64,000 nt of DNA from Atherinomorus stipes (Eukaryota; Chordata; Actinopteri; Atheriniformes; Atherinidae): assembly GCA_023101725.1 (NCBI GenBank), contig JALJCO010001245.1:327854-391853 (forward strand), in the 5' to 3' direction. The first letter of the stretch is position 1; the number at the start of each line of letters is the position of its first letter. The notes under the pieces are model-generated. The model did no database searches. It was not told the DNA's origin and saw nothing but the letters and a program-made list of their open reading frames with translations. Of this stretch, positions 13,223 through 24,627 are shown piece after piece. The position numbers and the translations under genes are program-made.

Positions 13223-13348
13223 AGGTTCAACAAACTCTGAGTCTAACCCTTAACTCAGAGTTGATCTACTCTGAGATAGGAAAGTCTGAGTTGTGGGTTT
13301 CAGAACAGCTGATTTGAGTGGTTCAATCAACTCAGGGTAGTTCAACCT
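13223..13348. mobile_element. Short MITE-like inverted-repeat element
   Basis: The left end AGGTTCAACAAACTCTGAGT and the right end CTCAGGGTAGTTCAACCT are imperfect inverted copies. The interior repeats the ACTCAGAGTTGAT theme. It is about 126 bp with no coding content. Superfamily not determined. Confidence 0.5.
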
Positions 13349-13588
13349 GGGGCTTAGCACGTACACCACAAGGATAAAAAACCAGCATCAATGGAGCCCC
13401 GAGTCGATGAGTCACCATGACAATGAGGCTGTGTTTGTCACCGAATGGAACTAGAAGTTCTAAAGCCTCATATGATGAGTCTGAACTGCTGCTGTAAAAG
13501 AAAGAGAGACGGCGTGGAAGAGGATTTAAATTTAAATACTGTCCTTTACAATCACAATGATATTTTAGGGTAAAACTGTTCATATGGT

Positions 13589-13757
13589 AGTGTGACAGTC
13601 AAAGGTCCTGTCAGTATGATTCCAAGTGGTGATGTCCTCTGGACTTACTTCAGTGCTTTAGAAACGCTTGTTTGGCTGAATGGTCAGTGTATGTGACTCC
13701 CACCTGGGAACCTGGTGTTCAAATCCTGCTCTTGTACTGCCACTGCAGCCTTTTAAG
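13589..13757 (+). repeat. tRNA-like (SINE-related) dispersed repeat
   Basis: TTGGCTGAATGGTCAGTGTA resembles a pol III A box and GGTGTTCAAATCC a B box, spaced roughly as in a tRNA. The whole segment also resembles 24628-24742, including the leader GTGTGACAGTCAAAGGTCCT. It is a tRNA-derived dispersed repeat and not a tRNA gene, because no cloverleaf acceptor stem closes it. Confidence 0.55.
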
Positions 13758-14950
13758 CCATCTGTTTTCATGCAAATACCTACAAATTTATACAATATAA
13801 TTTAATGAGCGTTTCATCTTATGCGAGCTCCATGTATGATTCTCATCTAATATTGAAAGTCTGCAACAATACAATGTTCTTCACCCTCCACATATCATGT
13901 AGTTTCCCCACATAACATGTATTTCATAATAGAAAATGAAATGCAGAAAAGTATTTGCAACTAATATTTGGAAAAATATTAATATTAATATCAATATCTA
14001 ATCCAACCCTCAAACGTCAATTTGGTCCTTAAGTTTTCCTGTTGTTAACAAGGTAAGCTTGAAGCTTTTTTAAAGGCTTGCCTATGGGTTACAGACACAC
14101 ACACACAGGTGTTTTCACTTACTGTGAGTAATGAGGTTTCTTTTAAGGGCTGCTAAGAAGTATACAGATTGTGCTGGACTGATATGTCTCTGCCCCCCTA
14201 ATAGTTTGTCACATTTGTTAGTGTTAGTCCTTCTCAGGGGTTCGTGTAGTTTAGTGACCTCTTTTAATTCCCAGCACAGTTTAAACGACTTTAGCTTGAC
14301 TGCAGGATGATGGAAACACCTGTGTGATTGTGCTGGCTGCTGTTAGTGAAGTATATGACTATTTTCCAAATTTCGTGTAAGTAACTGTCTCTCAACAGGA
14401 ACAACAATCTCAGTGAAATGTATTCAATGTGAAACTCCTCAGTCTGTTAACCATGACAATAGTTGAATGAACACAAGCTCCAACACACAATACAGCACTC
14501 CTACAGCTTTTACAATGACAGATGACTAAATTTTGTAAGGTGTTACTATCTAGTTTCCAATATATTTAGATGGCAGTATCAGTACGCTCGTGTTCATTTC
14601 AAAGTTTATTAGCTAATTATGACAGCATCATAAAATAAACTGTTGGCCGTAATCAAAGAAGCTTCTTCTGCTATGTTAACTGAGTACGATACATGTAAAA
14701 ATGTTGCCTTTCTATTTTAAATTAGAATAAAATGTGGATGTAAAGCTTTTAATCATGCAGATATTTGTATCATATTACACAGTGAGTCATCATTTCAATG
14801 CTACCAGTAAGTTTTCTCTGATAGTCAAGGATTTATTGGCAAAGCATGTATAAGGATGTTTTTCAAACAATAATTGTTATCTTTAAAGCAATTTAAGCCA
14901 GTTAGTTTTTGTTATTTTTCATTTTTGTTAGTTTAGCTTTTGTGTACCTA
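13758..14950. other. Non-coding stretch, nothing recognised
   Basis: AT-rich sequence without a recognisable gene, inverted-repeat pair or strong microsatellite. Confidence 0.5.
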
Positions 14951-15716
14951 CAGTGGGTACGGAAAGTATTCAGACCCCTCTAAACTTTTTACTCTTTGTT
15001 TCATTGCAGCCATTTGGTGAAATCAAAAGTTAATTTTATTTGTCTTACTGTACACTCACCACCACATATTGACAGAAAAAACTGAAATGTAAATTTTTTG
15101 CAAATTTATTAAAAAAGAAAAACTGAATATTACATGGTCATAAGTATTCAGACCCTTTGCAGTGACACTCATATTTAACTCATATGCCGTCCATTTCTTC
15201 TGATCCTCTTTGAGATGTTTCTACTCCTTCATTGGAGTCCAGCTGTGTTTAATTAAACTGATTGGACTTGATTAGGAAAGGCACACACCTGTCTATATAA
15301 GACCTTACAGCTCACAGTGCATGTCAGAGCAAATTAAAATCATGAGGTCAAAGAAACTGTCCAAGGACTTTAGAGACAGAATTGTGGCGAGGCACAGATC
15401 TGGACAAGGTTACAAAAGAATTTTTTCAGCACTAAAGCTTCCTAAGAGCACGGTGGCCTCCATAGTCCTTAAATGGAAGAATTTTGGGACGACCAGAACT
15501 CTTCCTAGACCCAGCCATCCAGCCAAACTGAGCAATCGTGGGAGAAGAACCTTGGTGAAAGAGGTAAAGAAAAACCCAAAGATCACTGTGGCTGAGCTCC
15601 AGAGATGCAGGAGTGAGATGGGAGAAAGTTCCACAAAGTCAACTATCACCACAGCCCTCCACCAGTTGGGGCTTTATGGCAGAGTGGCCCAACAGAAGCA
15701 TCTCCTCAGTGCAGAC
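14951..15716 (+). mobile_element. 3'-truncated Tc1 element, same family as 4619-6240
   Basis: It starts CAGTGGGTACGGAAAGTATT after TA (14949-14950). The sequence then follows the 4619 element closely through the inverted repeat, the TATATAAGA promoter-like segment and the first part of the transposase. Similarity stops near 15716, after the codons for QQKHLLSA, and no right inverted repeat follows. The 3' half was lost by deletion, so this copy cannot move on its own. Confidence 0.9.
15342..15716 (+). pseudogene. Tc1 transposase, N-terminal part only
   Basis: Reading from the ATG at 15342 gives MRSKKLSKDFRDRIVARHRS, the normal start of this transposase family. An in-frame Met seven codons upstream (15321) only extends it. 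The paired-type helix-turn-helix domain and the GRPR-like box (LPRPSHP) are intact. The frame then leaves transposase sequence after about 125 codons, before the WSDE motif, so all three catalytic residues are absent. A stop follows in unrelated sequence at 15756-15758. The product could at most be a DNA-binding fragment; nothing suggests it is expressed. Confidence 0.85.
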
Positions 15717-16002
15717 ATACAGTCTGCTGTATACAATTGTTACACAATGTCTCTTTAAGGATGCACTCAGCCAGCATATTTTTCACATTCAAACATCTGC
15801 ATTGAAAGTTCACGTCTGACATTTAAGTAAGAATTATTAAATATGAAGCATAAATGTGGACTTCTGCATGTCTCCATTCAAGTCTGCATGGATGTGTTCT
15901 TGCTGCTTCATCACAAAATAGTGAATTTATAGTTTACAAGGATGTTAAGGAGAAAGTTTCTTTTCTTTTCCATTATATACCTGATGCATTCGTTTCATGC
16001 AT
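15717..16002. other. Flank between Tc1 fragment and Harbinger relic
   Basis: AT-rich sequence without a recognisable feature. Confidence 0.5.
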
Positions 16003-16312
16003 CAGGGGTCTCATTTATAAAACTTTGCGTAGGATCTTTACTAAAAGTGTACGTACGCCCAAAACCAAAAGTTTGCGTACGCCAAAAAATATTCAGATTT
16101 ATAAAACCGTGCGTACGCACAGATTCAAGCAATTTCCCCTTTATAAATCACACTCTTCCTGGAAGTTTGCGCAGGTGAATTTGGCTCATATTCCGCCTCC
16201 TACACGCCCACATTCTACCATAGATGGTCAATGCAAAGCACCTCATGGATGTTTCTGCATATAAATGAGCCAGCTGATCTGAGGCATTTGAAACTGAATT
16301 GTGGCGATCGAA

Positions 16313-16417
16313 AAGAGATTTAAACGTAATTTCGCGGAGACGGAAGTGGAGGTGCTTGTTGGTGAAGTGGAGCCTCACAAAATCATTTTATTTGGGCGTC
16401 ACAGGAAACACAGATAA
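16313..16417 (+). pseudogene. Harbinger Myb/SANT-like DNA-binding protein, fragment
   Basis: The frame reads KRFKRNFAETEVEVLVGEVE and continues PHKIILFG before a stop at 16415-16417. This matches the start of the Myb/SANT-like accessory protein of fish Harbinger elements, which partners the transposase and binds the termini. Homology resumes after the stop in another frame (SAE, stop, QQVVVAV near 16426-16460), where the usual Trp codon has become TGA. No start codon is preserved; the expected position shows TTGTGGCG. The call rests on family pattern only. Confidence 0.65.
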
Positions 16418-16644
16418 ACGTAAGTCTGCTGAGTGACAGCAGGTTGTTGTGGCGGTGATGATGTGACGGAGGTCTGTTCCAGAAGTCGCTGTGGAGGAAA
16501 CGCCGTGTCAGAGCGACTGCAGAACACAGAACACCTGTTTGGTGTGGTGCAGCGCGATTCCCCCTCACGTGCCCTCCCCTCGCCTGCAAACACCTCCGCC
16601 GGTCTTTGCTGATGTTAATGGCTCCACAACGTAGTGCGCTGCAG

Positions 16645-16848
16645 TCAGCAGCTGCTGATGCGTCGGGGTGGGCACGGTTTCGGTGGTCGGGGTATCTGGG
16701 TCCAGTTCATAGACAAAAGCGCTGCAAAAGTAAATGTGATTATTAGCCGGTTATCATCATTGGCCAGAAAATCCTCATGGTCTCTAAAGACTCTCTCCAT
16801 CCTGATCCTGCCATTGGCATAGTCTTCAAGCAATGCCAGCGCATCCAT
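16645..16848 (-). pseudogene. Harbinger transposase N-terminus (HARBI1-like), fragment
   Basis: The minus-strand frame begins MDALALLEDYANGRIRMERV, then FRDHEDFLANDDNRLI, the characteristic N-terminus of PIF-Harbinger transposases that precedes the DDE nuclease domain. After about 45 residues the sequence departs from the family, and the DDE domain is absent. It lies opposite and convergent to the SANT-like fragment at 16313-16417, the usual two-gene layout of these elements. It is a deletion derivative and cannot encode an active enzyme. Confidence 0.75.
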
Positions 16849-16924
16849 TGTAAAGCATTACGCACCAGTGTCACTGCAGTATTTATGTTTACTCAGTAAT
16901 TACAGTAATTGTTATAAAGCTTGT

Positions 16925-17080
16925 CACAATTAATGGAACAATAATCTTTTATTCTTTTACGTTTTGATGTTTTCTCTTCTGCACCCCTGCTGCAATGCTT
17001 TTTATGTTTTATGTAAAGCATTTGGAATTATCCTGTACATTAATTTGCTTTATAGATAAACTTGTCATTGCTACATAATT
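16925..17080 (+). repeat. Non-LTR-like 3' tail fragment
   Basis: TTTTATGTTTTATGTAAAGC followed by ATTTGGAATTATCCTGTACA and a TAGATAAACTTG end resembles the segment at 33000-33180 and the common fish tail in which a GTAAAGCACTTTGAATTG motif precedes ATAAACTTG. Assignment is by eye. Confidence 0.4.
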
Positions 17081-17147
17081 TGAAGATGAACATACACTTC
17101 TAACACACTGTGCTGTAAGTCCTGAATGGGTGCTTATGGGTTGTATG

Positions 17148-18170
17148 TAGGGCTGTGTTAAACGATTATTTTTTAAACGATTAATCTATCGATTATTTTT
17201 TCGATACATCGATTAATCTAACGATTCACTTTTTTTAGCTCGATTCGACTCGATTCGATTATCGATTATCTCCTCATAAATTGACAGACAGCAATACATA
17301 TACGCTGATATAGATATCTAAAATGTAAAAAAGAGCATGAATAAAAAGGCAGTGGGAGCAGCAGCCTGTCATGGAGTTTTTCATGAACCAACAGAATGTA
17401 AAATTTACGTTGAAAACACAGCTGACTGAAAAACAGGCTTTTAATTCTTTCATTCACATGAAAATAATAATAAAAAAGTCATTATTGAAATAATATGATC
17501 ATGTAAACTTGGAGGATTTAAGCAGATATTATTTTCCAACAAAAGAAAATGAAGATAAGTAAACATTCAGAGTTGAACATTATATTGAACATGGGTCTAG
17601 CTTCCAGAAAAAGTGCATCTTCATATTTATTCTGTTAATGCTTAATACGGGTGCCAATCACTTGGAAATGAAATTAAAAATTCTTTATTTATCCCAGAAG
17701 TGATTACACAATACTATTACCAACAGATGAAACACGAACATGAGGTTGAGAACGTGACTTTAATTATATTCAGTCAGAGACGAGACAGCTCCCGGCATCA
17801 GCTGCAGTTCCACCCACGGCCAGCAGATGGAGCTCGTGCTTCATGCTGACCGTCTCAAACAGGCCTGGCGTGTCTGAAGACATGGCGTCCATCTCACAGA
17901 AGTTGTCTCATGTCTCATTAGGCTTCGGATTCGCCATCCCTAATATATAGTTATACCTTCGATAAACGAGTGTGGGCCTTCGCTGCCTTACACTTTGGAA
18001 ACTTGGAAGAGCCACTCGCGGAGATCGCGCCGCCATCTTTGTTTTAGTCTGAAGTCGCATGGCGCCGCCATCTTTGTTTTGGTCTGACGACGCATCGGTA
18101 CGCATATTTTGCGTCGACGTATTTTTTGCGTCGACGTAACCGATTACGTCGACGAATCGTCCCAGCCGTA
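17148..18170. mobile_element. Non-autonomous hAT element with perfect 8-bp duplication
   Basis: It starts TAGGGCTGTGTTAAACGATT and ends GACGAATCGTCCCAGCCGTA. The 8-bp GTTGTATG occurs immediately before (17140-17147) and immediately after (18171-18178), the exact target duplication hAT elements make. Subterminal repeats of CGATTAAT and CGATTCGA on the left and GCGTCGACGTA on the right fit transposase-binding arrays. The interior (1023 bp in all) shows no intact transposase. It inserted into the Harbinger relic and is therefore younger. Confidence 0.92.
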
Positions 18171-18449
18171 GTTGTATGGCTTATTTGAGGACCATACGAG
18201 GGTTTACAGTCTGATATTAATGGTTAAATGCATGAACATGGCTTAAGTTCATCATCTCACCAGCGGTGCCGCCAGTTTCCCCGTCACGTCTCCAAAATGT
18301 TCGTGCGCAAAGTTCAGGATGTGCGCACCGGTGCGCACATTCTCCCGTCAGGTTTGTTTTTATAAATCAGAAACTTTGCGTGGAAAATCACTTACGCCAC
18401 TTTCAAGCCCTGTTTTGTGCGTAAGCAAGCTTTATAAATGAGACCCCTG

Positions 18450-21325
18450 GTCATTAAAAAAAGACGGAAATAAAAAAAAAGCATCTACCTATAAGCAAGT
18501 TTTAAAATTAAGTAGATGCAAACTCACATAAACAAATTTGACAAGACACATTAAATATTTAACAGAAACCTTTAAAAAGTTCAGAAGTAGAGTGTGAAAA
18601 CAGTCTGCCTTTACTGCTACTTGGGCTACGTAGCAGCCACATGCTGCTATTCAAATGCACTTAATATATTAATTATCAAAAGAGTGAGCACAAAGACAAA
18701 AGTTTTGAGAGTTTTGTGAGTTTGCTTGTCTGGAATATTCAGGTGAGTGTTTACACAGAATTAGAAAAGACACAAACGATCTTAAAGATGTTCTGATAAT
18801 ATGAAAATCTTTACAGTAGAAAGAGGGTGCACTTTCTTTTCACGTGATTATATACAGCAAGAGCTTAAGTTTTCCTTTCTTTTAAACAATATAAGCCTGT
18901 GGTGTTTCCAAATGCAAATGCTAGGCCCAAATAAAAATGGACAGATAATAGACATATATTAAACATCTTTTAATGTCATATTGCTCAGTGGCTTTTCCAT
19001 CAGTCTTTCCCGAAGGTCAATTGCACTAATTGGTCCTGGGAGTTGAAGCGTGGCTCATCAGCATAAATAAGGAAAACTGAAGGCTGAGACAGTGCAAGCA
19101 AAGGGTCTGTATAATGCTTGGGGGTTGGAGGGGACAATGTTGGCCTTCATGTCCTCAGCACTTTTTATTCACTAATTTAGCACAACAAACTAGATAGTCA
19201 AGAGACCTGCCATGAAAGTGCTCGGTGTGTTTCAATACAACATTGAAAACAGGCTAAATCAGCAAGCTGATTGAAGGGTTTCCCCTGACAGACGGCAGAA
19301 GTAGAGAGGTTAAATACTAATGCTGCAGCTAAATGTAGATGCTTCATATAAGCTCATGCTTTTCAAGCTAGAACTTAGGGACCTTTGTAGAACATCAATT
19401 TCAGGTGTGAAAGTGCAACAGGGAGTCTGAATTGATCCACCACTGATATGACTGAGCTGGAAAGGGAAGCAGTAACAAGGGCAAAAAGAGCCCACCTTGT
19501 AGCAGAATTGTAATAACGGCCAGTAACGTAATGATTTTGGACATTTTGAATGTCATAAATCCAATAATGTAAAAATATATGTATTGTTTCATGAGCAGAC
19601 TGCACAAAAACCATGAGAAAATTATGTATTTCTGATAAATGCTGTCTTGTTTGTGTATTATTACATCAGCTGAAATTATTGCCTTTTTTAAAGGATTTTT
19701 TTAAAAATAAATAACCAGTAAATGGCATAACAACTTATAATATGATTGATAAGATGTTATTACATTAGTGGCAACTTTTGGATCATTAGCTTTCCTACAG
19801 TTTAAAAATGCCCAAAATTATTGTTATTGGTAGATAATACCTTGGTGGCAATTGCTACGCAATTGGTTGCTTTATACCTCAATGTGCACTAACACATATA
19901 GCACATGGCAGAATTGGTCCCCTTAATCAGTGGTATTGTTGTTAATCTGCTGATTCTGCAACTTTGGCATTATGTGTGGGAGCACACACTGATGTGGGAC
20001 TGAGCTTCCTCTGTCAAGTGTAAGTCACCAGGAAGAAAGAACAGTGGCAAGAAACTGATAAATGAAAAATGTTTGCCATGAAGTTTGTCCCCGGCACAGA
20101 TGTTTATCCTTAGACGGAGCTATATCATGCTTTTCAGACGTTTCAAAGGTCAACTTCAGGCAAGCCAAATATGTTGAAACACCAATGCTCCGGACATGTT
20201 TGCCCATTTCATAACGTCACCCAGAACAGTCACAGATTCTGACGGGTCAAAGATTCTGGTGCAACACCAGCAACATAACTTGCGTGGTCAGACATTTGTA
20301 AATACTGTTAAATGTATGATCGGACTCCAATAGGCGGATCTAAATGGACCACACTGTTATGGAGTCTCTCTCAAACAAAGTGGGTGTCTTGCTATGATGC
20401 TGCGCATGCATATTTGGCGCTTGGTGCCACTTATTTACATAGACTGGTAGTAAGTCAGTATTTAAGGGACTAAAGCTTGGACTAAATATACAGTACAGTA
20501 TACAATTACTCAAATATGCATGAATGAAGAAAAATACCAACTTAAATCAAGTTTTTATGAGGAAATAGCACACCAACATGGTTCAAAGCTCACAAAAGTC
20601 TATTTATAATGATAGGGCTCCATTATAGCTGGTACTGAGTTTCAGGCAGTTTCAGTGGTCTAACAGGCCAAATTTGCTGTTTCCAAAAGGCAGAACAGAG
20701 CAGATTTATCAATCTGAAGAATTCATGTCTGCATCTCTAAGCAACTCTAAAGCTGCTTTTCAGGTCGCTAAGAAAGTAGAAAATACTGTTAAATCTTTTT
20801 GGACATAAGTTTTATAACGGAGGGTATCCTCTGGCATCCGGTGCAGTGTGGGAGAGACTTTTTTTTTTTTTTTTTTAATCCAATTTGCTGTTTAGAAGTA
20901 ACCTCCATATTAAAACTCTGATGAAGTGTTTGTTTATTCAGCTGCTTTTGTCATGGATCTTTACTTTCATAATAGTACTAAACCATTTTAAAAAGATAAT
21001 TTGCTGTTTTGAATTTATCTACCAACCAAACTAGTGGAGATTTTTTTTTTTCTCAATTTCAGCTTCTTTCTTAGGCCATTTATTTCTATTATTATTTTGC
21101 ATTTATTTAACTGCTGCTTTAAGATTGTTAAAGTTTATTTAAGATTGCTGTGTGTTTGCAGTTGTTAAATAAGTAATTCAGTACATTTATCTCCTTTTTT
21201 AAAAAAACAGGTAAAAATATTTTAAAGCCAAGTCTGATGTTACCTTGCACAAAAGAAAGATCCCAGTCTGTTTTCACACAACGAAATGTGACATCAAACA
21301 AACCCATGCTGTTTTTTTCCCTCCT
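18450..21325. other. Non-coding stretch, nothing recognised
   Basis: AT-rich. A run of T lies at 20861-20876. I found no coding segment, inverted-repeat pair or recognised repeat family. Confidence 0.5.
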
Positions 21326-21422
21326 TTTTCTGTATCGGTATTGGATCGGTATCGGCAAATACGGAAACATTAAATATCATATCGGATCGGAGCCCAAAAA
21401 AGGCGGATCGGTGCATCCCCTA
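21326..21422. mobile_element. Right end of a hAT-type element
   Basis: Repeated ATCGGTAT and ATATCGGATCGG motifs end in GGCGGATCGGTGCATCCCCT, the terminus of a common fish hAT family whose inverted form starts AGGGGATGCACCGATCC. I could not find the matching left end, so only this terminus is annotated. Confidence 0.65.
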
Positions 21423-22191
21423 AGCAGTTTGTTCATGGGTTTAAACAGGATTTTTGGCCAGTGGGAAAGTGGTAAATGGTGTTCTAAAAAAAGGAAAAAA
21501 AAAAAAAAGAAAGGTCTCTGTCTTGTTCTTTTTAGGCACAATTCACTTCCATCTTTCTTCATTTGGATTTAGATCAAGCAAGGTTGGAAATCTAAAACAA
21601 AAACAGAACTTAACAGTTTTTTCTGAACTCTCTGTAGCCTTACTCACCTGACTCGTGAGCCCACTGCTGTGAATCGCTTTCTGTTTCATCTGATCTCCAT
21701 GTTTTTGTGCACCCTTTTCTCTTCTATCATGTCTCTGTCTTCACAGTTGCGTCCTGCGTCTCCCCCTTGGTTCTGCCTCCTCTTCCCTTATTCCTCAGTC
21801 TCTGAAAATACAAAAAGTACTTTTTCTTTGGGGAAAAAAAGAAAATTTATAGTACATCAAAAACTGCTCCCAGTCTGCATAGTTTTAATTGCAGTAGTTT
21901 AGCAGTCTAAAATTCCAAGGGAAAGGGTATGATGTTGAAACAAAAGCAATAAAATGATCAAATAAAATTTCCAAATTGCATTTCTATGGCAAATAACAGA
22001 TCCCAACTATACAGTAGCAGTTACTGAAACAGATCTGGATTCAGATCTATGTGGCAATATGTTGCAGCACCCTCTACAAGGTGACTTACAAACACTTCCT
22101 CTGTACTTGCACAGCAGGTTTTCACATTCTTTTATAAGAGTGACGCAATGAAAATTAAATAATAGATTTAATGCGCTTTCGGGGGGGGGGG

Positions 22192-22235
<44 letters not shown>

Positions 22236-22244
22236 CCTTATACC
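21423..22244. other. Non-coding stretch ending in a G10/A-run junction
   Basis: No gene seen. A run of A interrupted by one G lies at about 21491-21511. At 22181-22190 a run of 10 G passes directly into about 43 A (22191-22233), an unusual junction that may be an assembly artefact. Confidence 0.55.
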
Positions 22245-22480
22245 CAAGTGGTTTTTAGGTTGTCTCGGATGCTTCTTTCCCAGGTGTAATCCCTGCCAGA
22301 TTTGATGATGTTGAGATCAAGGATCTTAAGAGACCATACATGTCTTTGTCCTCACCATTTGCTGCAGAACTTCTTGTTCTTCTCATCCCTAAAGAGAATT
22401 CTTTATGGCTCTATCAGAAGCCTCCCTGGTGGTACTCTGTGACAGATGAGAATCTCAATATCTTACATTTCAAAAGGACT
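22245..22480 (-). pseudogene. Probable Tc1 transposase relic, minus strand
   Basis: Plus-strand blocks such as AGGTGTAATCCCTGCCAGAT, TTGATGATGTTGAGATCAAG, AGAAGCCTCCCTGGTGGTAC and CTGTGACAGATGAGAATCTC are spaced like the complement of a known fish Tc1 transposase. Reading frames are destroyed and no inverted repeats were found. It is a strongly decayed fragment. Confidence 0.45.
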
Positions 22481-23458
22481 TCATCTGGGGTGCCAGCACT
22501 CTCGTGCTCTGCATCTAGGGTTTTGTGTTGCTATGGTACAACCACAGCGCTTTCCTTAAAATCATTTAACAATCGCCACATTCCTGGCAGAATTCACAAC
22601 GTTTGTGCCGCTTGAGGCTTTGGGTTTTGTAAATGACAGTTTACAGTTACTGTGGAGCAGCAACCCAGAATCCTGTCAAAACTGAATGACAGTAAAAATA
22701 GTGCAACTGTATACTCAGGTGAGAATTTTCCCTCTCTGAGACACACAGAGCTGCCTCCAGGCCAAACCTTAAGAGGATTGACTGATTTAAAATGCTCCCT
22801 ACAGTGAATTTTGAAAAATTATCATACCACCTGACAGACAAACGCCTCCAGTCAATCTGAAGATACCCACAGCTTGGCTCTGTGATTTAAAGTCATAGAC
22901 AGCATCAAATTAAAGCTGCTAGAAACAGAGTCCATTTAGAGCAAGTAGGTCATGCTGTCTCTAGAGACATGTTTTCAAATACCAGGATGCCACCTTTGTG
23001 TTATACTTGGGGCTGTAAAGCTGATTGAATGTGTTATCTTGCCCTTGTGAAAATGGCTAAAATTATTTGAATTACATCCTGATCATCCACGTATTATAAG
23101 CAGCTTCTTGATTTATTACAGGGGCAAAAGGATGTCCTATCTCCTGTTGATGACCTTCTTTTATTTACTGACCTGTCTCTTGTAGTTTGGAGGGAAAAGT
23201 AAGTGCACAGGAATGCAAAATGACAGACAATCCAAGGACTGACCTTTAAGGACACACACTAAAACTGAGGACACTGAAAAAGTAGTACCGCCTCTCCAAC
23301 ATTGTTATGGACTGCTGTTCCATCAGTGATCACATTTTTCCAGAGAAAAAATTATAACATTTGAACCACATCACTGCAGCTCTCAACAGCTTTCTCTTGT
23401 GTGCAGATCTTTTTGAATGTGAAATTTAATGGTTGAAAGGATTCTATAGTGCATCTGC
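22481..23458. other. Non-coding stretch, nothing recognised
   Basis: No gene, RNA or repeat family identified. Confidence 0.45.
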
Positions 23459-24179
23459 TTAAGCCCGGCATACACTGTGCGATTTTTGGCAGTTTTTAAG
23501 CCGATTTTCCAGTCGTGTGACAAGTTTGGCGATCGGGCCAACTCTTGGCCAAATCGTGTGCCGTGCGTCGTGCACAGGGGGTCACGAGAGGCGATTGGAC
23601 CCGATTTTCAGATGTTTGTGTGTTTTAAGACGCACAATGTTAGGCACGTCAGTAAACACTAGCTGGCTAATGCTAGCATGCTGTGGAGTGCCGGTGTTGT
23701 GCCCCACCGGCAACAAACAAACGTGTGTTGTTTTATTATAAAGTTCGGCCTTCACCACGGCGAATCAATCGCTTTGATCCACTTCTTCCTTAGTATCACT
23801 TCAGTCTAGAATGAAAACTTAAGTATGTTTGGAGTTTATCCGATTTAAACAGTATAACAGAGCAGGAACGGCTGTCGTTAAAATGGCCCGGAAGAGGAAA
23901 TGCCCAAATACCGGGAAGTTCCGGTAAGCGTGATAATCCCCAATTATGTGCAACTTCTTGACATAAAAAAATTTTGTAAGTCCGGGAACCATTTCTTTCA
24001 GTGTACAAAACTTTATTGCTTTGTTTTGTCAGGAGTTTAAAAGCAAATAAAATAAATGGAAACTTTTTTTTTAAAGTTGGGGTAGAAATGGGTCCAACCT
24101 CAACCCTGTCCTTCCACAGGACAAGAGATGGTTTATTCAGATCTACCTTGTGGGTTCTAACTTATTTTCTTAATTTTTA

Positions 24180-24340
24180 CTCCTTATAGTTTATTTATGT
24201 GTGTTGAGGGTCTGAAAGGCACCTATAAATGCTACGTATTATTATTAATATTACCATCATCATTATTATTATTATTATTATTATTATGATAATATATTAT
24301 CATTACTATAATAATTATTATTATTATTATTATTAAGGGT
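24180..24340 (+). repeat. Retroposon tail followed by (ATT)n microsatellite
   Basis: GTCTGAAAGGCACCTATAAA precedes an ATT-rich tract (24237-24336) interrupted by TACC and TGATAATA. This arrangement is typical of a SINE or LINE 3' end seeding a microsatellite. Confidence 0.5.
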
Positions 24341-24627
24341 CTGGATAGTTGTTGATAAAATGAAGGGGGAGTGCAAAGGTGGAATGAGGGCGTTTTGATA
24401 CACACCAGTAAGTCCTTGTATTGTAAGTGTCTTGAATAAAACAAATCCAAATTAAAGTAAGAAATTAATTATAAAGAAGACTTGTAAAAATGTTGCCTGT
24501 ATGTTGGCAAGTATATTTATCTTAGGGGAATAACTTGTGGGTTAATTGGTTTGTTGAGGCAACCAAATATTCTGTTCAGGCTATTGTCTACATTAGCATC
24601 TATCTAAACAGAGATTTTCACATTTTG

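Larger units (their letters stand above)
16003..18449. mobile_element. PIF-Harbinger-type DNA transposon relic
   Basis: The two ends are inverted copies: CAGGGGTCTCATTTATAAA at 16003-16021 and the complement TTTATAAATGAGACCCCTG at 18431-18449. The subterminal parts are rich in GCGTACGC-like motifs on the left and GTGCGCAC-like motifs on the right. The left kilobase holds remnants of both genes of a Harbinger element: a Myb/SANT-like DNA-binding protein on the plus strand and a transposase N-terminus on the minus strand. A non-LTR-like tail (16925-17080) and a complete hAT insertion (17148-18170) lie inside it. The exact ends and target duplication are uncertain because the flanks do not match cleanly. 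Confidence 0.8.

Noticed and set aside
12833..13317. Overlapping open frames of 62 and 138 codons
   Set aside because: No known motif, no splice signals, and the end runs into a MITE-like element at 13223.
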